NCBI GenBank assembly: GCA_036971475.1
Contig: JBAIZL010000007.1
Location: 34,280,502-34,344,501 of the forward strand
From: Prosapia bicincta
Lineage: Eukaryota > Arthropoda > Insecta > Hemiptera > Cercopidae
DNA: 64,000 nucleotides
Direction of reading: 5' to 3'
The notes below the pieces were generated by a model. That model was not told the origin of the DNA, ran no database searches, and saw nothing but the letters and a program-made list of their open reading frames with translations. Below, piece after piece: positions 52,224-58,200 of this stretch. A program made the position numbers and the translations under genes. Positions within the stretch are counted from its first letter, which is position 1. Every line of letters begins with the position of its first letter.

Positions 52224-55200
52224 CATTTATATTTGAATATAACTATCACCACTACTCAATGCCTGAAATTCAGAGTTAGAATTTAATTCTCTATCAAATT
52301 CATTAAAGTTCACATGATTAAGCCATTGGTGATCTAATTACATGCACGCTGAGGACACTAGCAGGTATAGATTAATTCTTCATGTTAACTGAGTTGTGTT
52401 TTTACACAAAAAATATTCTAAAACCACTTAAAATTAGTTTATTATTTGTTAATTGCTTATCATAGTTAGTAAAAACAAATTAAAAGTTCCTCACGGTTTC
52501 AAGTTGCTCTTAGATTTTAGGCTCCCACTGTTATTGTTCATTTCGTATGTACTCAAGAATTCACTAATTGCAGCTACTGATCGACACTGAGCTTCTCCCT
52601 CCGGTTGACAAAAACTGCTGAAGATTTTATTAGGTTTAGATGTCTAACTGAAGGTCAATGGCCCATATATAACTTTTTTATTTATGTTGTAAGTTTCAAG
52701 AGTTGATAAATATCTGTCAGAAAGCAAGTCTAGCCTTGTGTGTACAATATCCGGAAATAAACTCTCTTGAAGCAAAAAAATAGATCAAACAGTGACAATT
52801 CACATCTAGTTGGGCTAGTCTTTATACCTGCTATTAAGAAATTGTTGCGACTAGCTGATCTAGTCCTTAAACCTCAATGGGTTAACACTATGAGAAACAC
52901 TAGATTTCTCATTATAAAATGTCTATTTAGAAACTATTAAAGATAACTAAAAACAAACAAAACTAATATACAAATAGTATTTTCAAAAAACTGAACATAT
53001 TAGATAGATAACCCCTGACTGCAAGATATGCCAAACAAAAATTACAAGAATTTTTTTTTGTTCTTCCCAAAACAAGCCAGTGACGGCAGTGACTCAATAT
53101 GACACCAACTGGCGTAATGGGAATAATAACTTGGAGCAACAATGATGTAATTTTAATTAAAAAAAAAAAAACCTCTCAAACCACAACAACATTTTATTTA
53201 TGTCCTGATGTACATTTCGATTCCAAAGCAATCATCTTCAAGACTACTACTACAAGACATCGTACTTGACATGACTACGATGTGAACTCTACAATAATGT
53301 AGTTAGTCTGGTAGTAATTTCCTCTGAAGGTGCTTGGTTTGCAATCGAAATGTACATCTGGACATGAATAAAAACTTTTTTTTTGGTTTGGGAGTTTGTT
53401 AATGGAGAGCTACAAAATTTGTTAGCTGTTTATAAAATGATAAAGTTTTTTTTTAATTCTATAATTAAATGATACTTAACTAAGTGAATACGTAAGGGCT
53501 TACTTGCTGACGCGTTTTGAAACAATCGTTCCTTTAGCAAAGCCTCTACTGGTGACATCACGCTAAGTACAAAGGTTGTCAGGATGAGATTTATGAGTGT
53601 AGAGGGGTGGGTTAAGTTGGTTTTGTGCTATGTAATGGAACAGGGTGTTGGTTTCAAAATATGTGTGGTCATTTAATATGTTTACTTTATCTGTTGCCTA
53701 GTGTTTGTATACCTTGTATTTTTCTAAAGTTATTAGTTTTTTACTTTGTGTTAATTTATGTAGAAAGTTTAAATTGTTATGTATGTCCGTGTGTGTGTGA
53801 ATTTAAAAACATCACTCTATTAACACGTTCAGCACGGTAAGTGCACCTGCATGCTCTGGGTTCCCTTACAAGGCGCAGAGAGTGTGCCGGTGCGCTCCCA
53901 GCTTTCCTTCTTAGAGACGGCGAGCTCACCGGCACGCTCACTCCCAGGCTAATTGAAATTTCTCTAGTGTCGATACGTGTTTGTATAGAGGTTTGATTTT
54001 TACATCAGTGCTTCAGAAGAGTTTGGAGAAAATTATGCCGAGTCGTTTTTAAATCCAACCATCCCAAGTTAACTTTTGATGCTTCAACTGAAACAATGCT
54101 TCAGGGAGTTTTATGAACAGATTTAATTTGGTTTAACTTTTATATTTTAATGGGTTTTTTTTAGTTTGAACCACTTAATGCGGCAAAATATCTGGTAAAA
54201 AAAATGATCATAAAAATTAACTAAGTTTTCTGAACTAACGCAAGAATAAACGATAACTGCCCTATTAGAGTGAATGAACCGACTCGAGCTGGGAACAGAC
54301 TATTGTAAATATGAGTCATTGACAAAATGCTTAGATGCCCAAAAACCTAATGTGTCATCATAAGATTGTAGTAAACAAATGTCAGCTAATCTCGACTATA
54401 AATAGTCTCAGACGTAACATATGTATTATCTATGTCTCCGTTCACATTATCGATCTCTCTGACTTTGTGAAACACATGGCACAAACAGAAACAAACATTC
54501 CGAGTTAAACGTTGAGTGCTTATTTTAGTATGTAGTATATTTTAGTAGTAGGGTCTTTAGTTTTGTATGTAAATTATCTTTTTTTCTCTGTCTTTTTTAT
54601 TGTGTTTTATTATTTGTCATACAGTAATTTATCATTTGTATTTCTTTTTTTTAATTGTGACTCGATACATAAAACAATATTTTAGTGACTAATACACTGT
54701 TCTGATGTCCCCAATAAACCTGTATATGTTAGAAATAAAATTATTGAGCGAACGGGGTCAATTATTAGATGCTACGACAAGCTATGCAACCCGCATAGCG
54801 TTCCACTGTCGTCAGAGATGGAAGTTAACGAAAAACAGACAGTATTTTGATGAGATCACCAATATCGCCGGCGTGCTGAGCTAATCTAATATTTGTCATA
54901 TAAAAATTGAGTGACTTAATTCTTTTTTAGCCTACATATTGAAATAATTGGAGGGAAGAGAGGTAAGCACGTTTAACCGAAGAGAGGCTATATTAGGAAT
55001 GGGGTTTGAGAAAGTGTAAGGAGGAAAAAAGATTTTTAGGGAATTTTTGAGGTTTGATCTCAAAATAAGTGTGAATTAGAATGTAATTGGATTTTGAGCG
55101 TATGAGTTGGGCATAGCTTGAAATCTTTGTATATTGCATACTGTTTGGTTGTGTGGAGTCAACTATGTTTTATTTTGTTTGTAGATTTAACGTTACGTTT

Positions 55201-58200
55201 TTGTAGTTGTAGTTTGTGGCTACAAGGTGTTTAAAAAAGTTTATTTGAGTGTTATAGTTTGACAAGTGTTCTAGGAATTTAGGTAGGTTTAAGTGGAGTG
55301 GTTTAAGTGTTAAGGTAAAGGGAATGGGTAGTGGTATGGTTAATCAAGGGCTTTATTATATTTGCTTTGTGGAGTATAGGTAGGGCATTTATTTTGGTAG
55401 TTGTGGGTTTAGGAATGTTTGTTGTTATATGGATTTATGTTTTGTTTGGTTTCTTTCATTTAGATATTGTTTTTGTTAGTTGATTTATCTTGTAGTGTGA
55501 TAATATTATTGTTTTTTGTAGTTGATAATATTTATAATTTTTCTAGTAAAACATATAATTTTAATTTGCCTACTCAATGTTTATGGTATTCAATACAGAA
55601 TAATTATTTTAAGTTGATGAAATAAACACAAATAATTAGATAACTTAAAATGTACATGATATTAATTAAAGTAAATTTATTTATTACTTATATTTTGACA
55701 GATATATTACATTGAGAAGACAAAGGCCACAAATTGAAAAAGATGAACCTGAAAATGACGAAATGGAAGAACACGTCAGAGGTACAACAATAAAAGTGTC
55801 AGAGGAGCCTGAAGAAGATTTAAAAGAAATAAAACTGACAGAAGATTCTACGACAACTACGAGTAGACCAAAAATTAAGGTGAGTCCAAGAGAAACATTA
55901 TTTCTGAGCATGACTTCTGATACCAAACCTGTCTCGATAACAGTCACCACAGATCTGCCTTCAAATACAAATACTGCAACCTCAGATCTTCCAACAGTTT
56001 ACAACAGATTTGCAACTTTAGAAACAACATTAGATGCTGATATTCAAACAATACCTCATACCAGTTCAAAAATGACAACGAACAATCCAACAGTTCCAAA
56101 CAGCTTAGTGACTGCCCCATTAACAACGACTGCAGAAATACCGTCAACAGTAACTGTTCTACCTGATACAGTCATATCCCTAACTTCAACTACGGAAATT
56201 CCAACAATTTATACACTCACAACAGAATCAAATACTGAAGTTACGGATCCACCATCTGAGCCAAGCACCACAGCACCAACCACTGTTCCATATCAAACTT
56301 CAACCATAACACGAGTAGTGACAATGATAGTGGAAGGAGCAACTGAAAGACAAAGAATTCCAGTTAATAAATTGCAGGAAGCTATAGCAAAACACAACTT
56401 TACACGATATGCTAGCACTAATTTATTAGAACCGGTGAAAGCCAAAGAGCAACAATTACAGAAGAATATTTCTGAAGGTAATGAAAAGAAGGACATTAAA
56501 AGTAATAAAGAACAAGGTAGCATTACAAACCAATACAAACCAAGAAGTAATTACAGAGGAAGGATTAAAAAGCCTTTAAATATTGAACCTCCTACAACTA
56601 AATCTCTACCTCTTTATTTGTCCAGAAGACGTACCACTACCACTGAAGCTTCAGAAATAGCATCAACAGAAGAATCTCAGCCAACAAAATCAAAGGGTAG
56701 GTTTATACCTTCTAGATCTCGTGGAAGAGGAAGAGGAAAAGGCTCTTCATCAACTACTGAGATACCTATAAAAGAATCATTTACTGTGAGGAGTAGAACA
56801 CGCCCCTCAAGGCCTGCAGGTTCAAGATTCTCTTCAAGAAGTCGTACAAAAACTACAACACCGACCACTCTTTTAGATGAAAATGAAGAAGATTTAAAAG
56901 TTAACGTTGATGATCCTGAAGATATTCGAAAAGAGTTGAGCATAAAAAATCAAGGTAATGGATACTCTTTCCTTTTGGATACGGAACCAGTAACCGAAAG
57001 ACCAAAGTTTGTACCACGAGGTAGGCCATCTCGAACATCTACAACAACTGAAGAAACCATTAGTAAAATTGAAGAAACAACACTAAAAACATATCCACCT
57101 ACTAGATCGCGTTTCATATTATCACGGGGTAGAACCAGACTAACAACCCAAAGACCGATTGAAGATAACAAACGTAATGAAAATGAATCACGAAGAAGAA
57201 AAATTCCCAAGGAAAATTTAAGGGATAACAAAGATATATTTAAAACAAACTCTAGATTCAAGATAGATAGACAAAGAAAGACATCTGTAAGTAATGAAAG
57301 TAGAGTTGATGAGGAGAGCACTAAAAGTATTGAGTTTGAAGATCAGGGAAGAGGACACAAAGACAATACTTTTGATATAGAGAAAGAAGAAATTCTTATA
57401 TCACAAGAAAACTCAAATGGTAAAACAAACCTAAATTCACTTCAAACAGGAATAAATTATACAAATTCTACACAACTAAAAAGTCAAAACAAACTTACTT
57501 TATACCCAAATGAAAGCCACCATTTTAAAAATGCCTCAGGATATTCGTTTAATGTATCAGTGTTGGTACCCAACGAAAATATAACTGATGAAAAAATTAC
57601 TGAACAAAATTTAAAAACCAATGAGGAGAAAACGGATAGTTTTATTAATTCCTCACAATCCGAAACTGAAGAAGGTACACATACAGCAAATCAAGATTTT
57701 TATGACAATACTACATCTGTAGCTACATCAAGTAATACAAATTTAGGAACAGTTCTATTCAATACTACCATTAGTTCTTTAAATCAGAATACTGATGTAA
57801 ATAATATTACTTTAAAATTTGTAGATAAAAATCCAACAAATATATCTGTATCAACCGACAAAAAACAAGAAACCAATAACACTAATTCTTTTACTGAATA
57901 TGATGAAGAAGACCTTAATTTAATTGCAAGTCTCTACATGCCGCAATCGTACACGGGTAGAGGAGAAATTCAGTTTTCTGACACTTTAGACAAAGGTCCA
58001 AAAATTGTAAGTAGGAAGGATAATGTTAGAAATTTGAAAAACAGTGTAGAAACTCAAAATAATAACAAAAATGAAATAAAAAATTCAGAAGTGTTAGGAA
58101 AGTCGTCAGAAAATTCCAATTTTAGAAAAACTGGAAGAAGAAAGGTATTAGTTAGAAAGAACAAAACTATACAAAAAAATTCAGGTATTACAGAAGGCTT

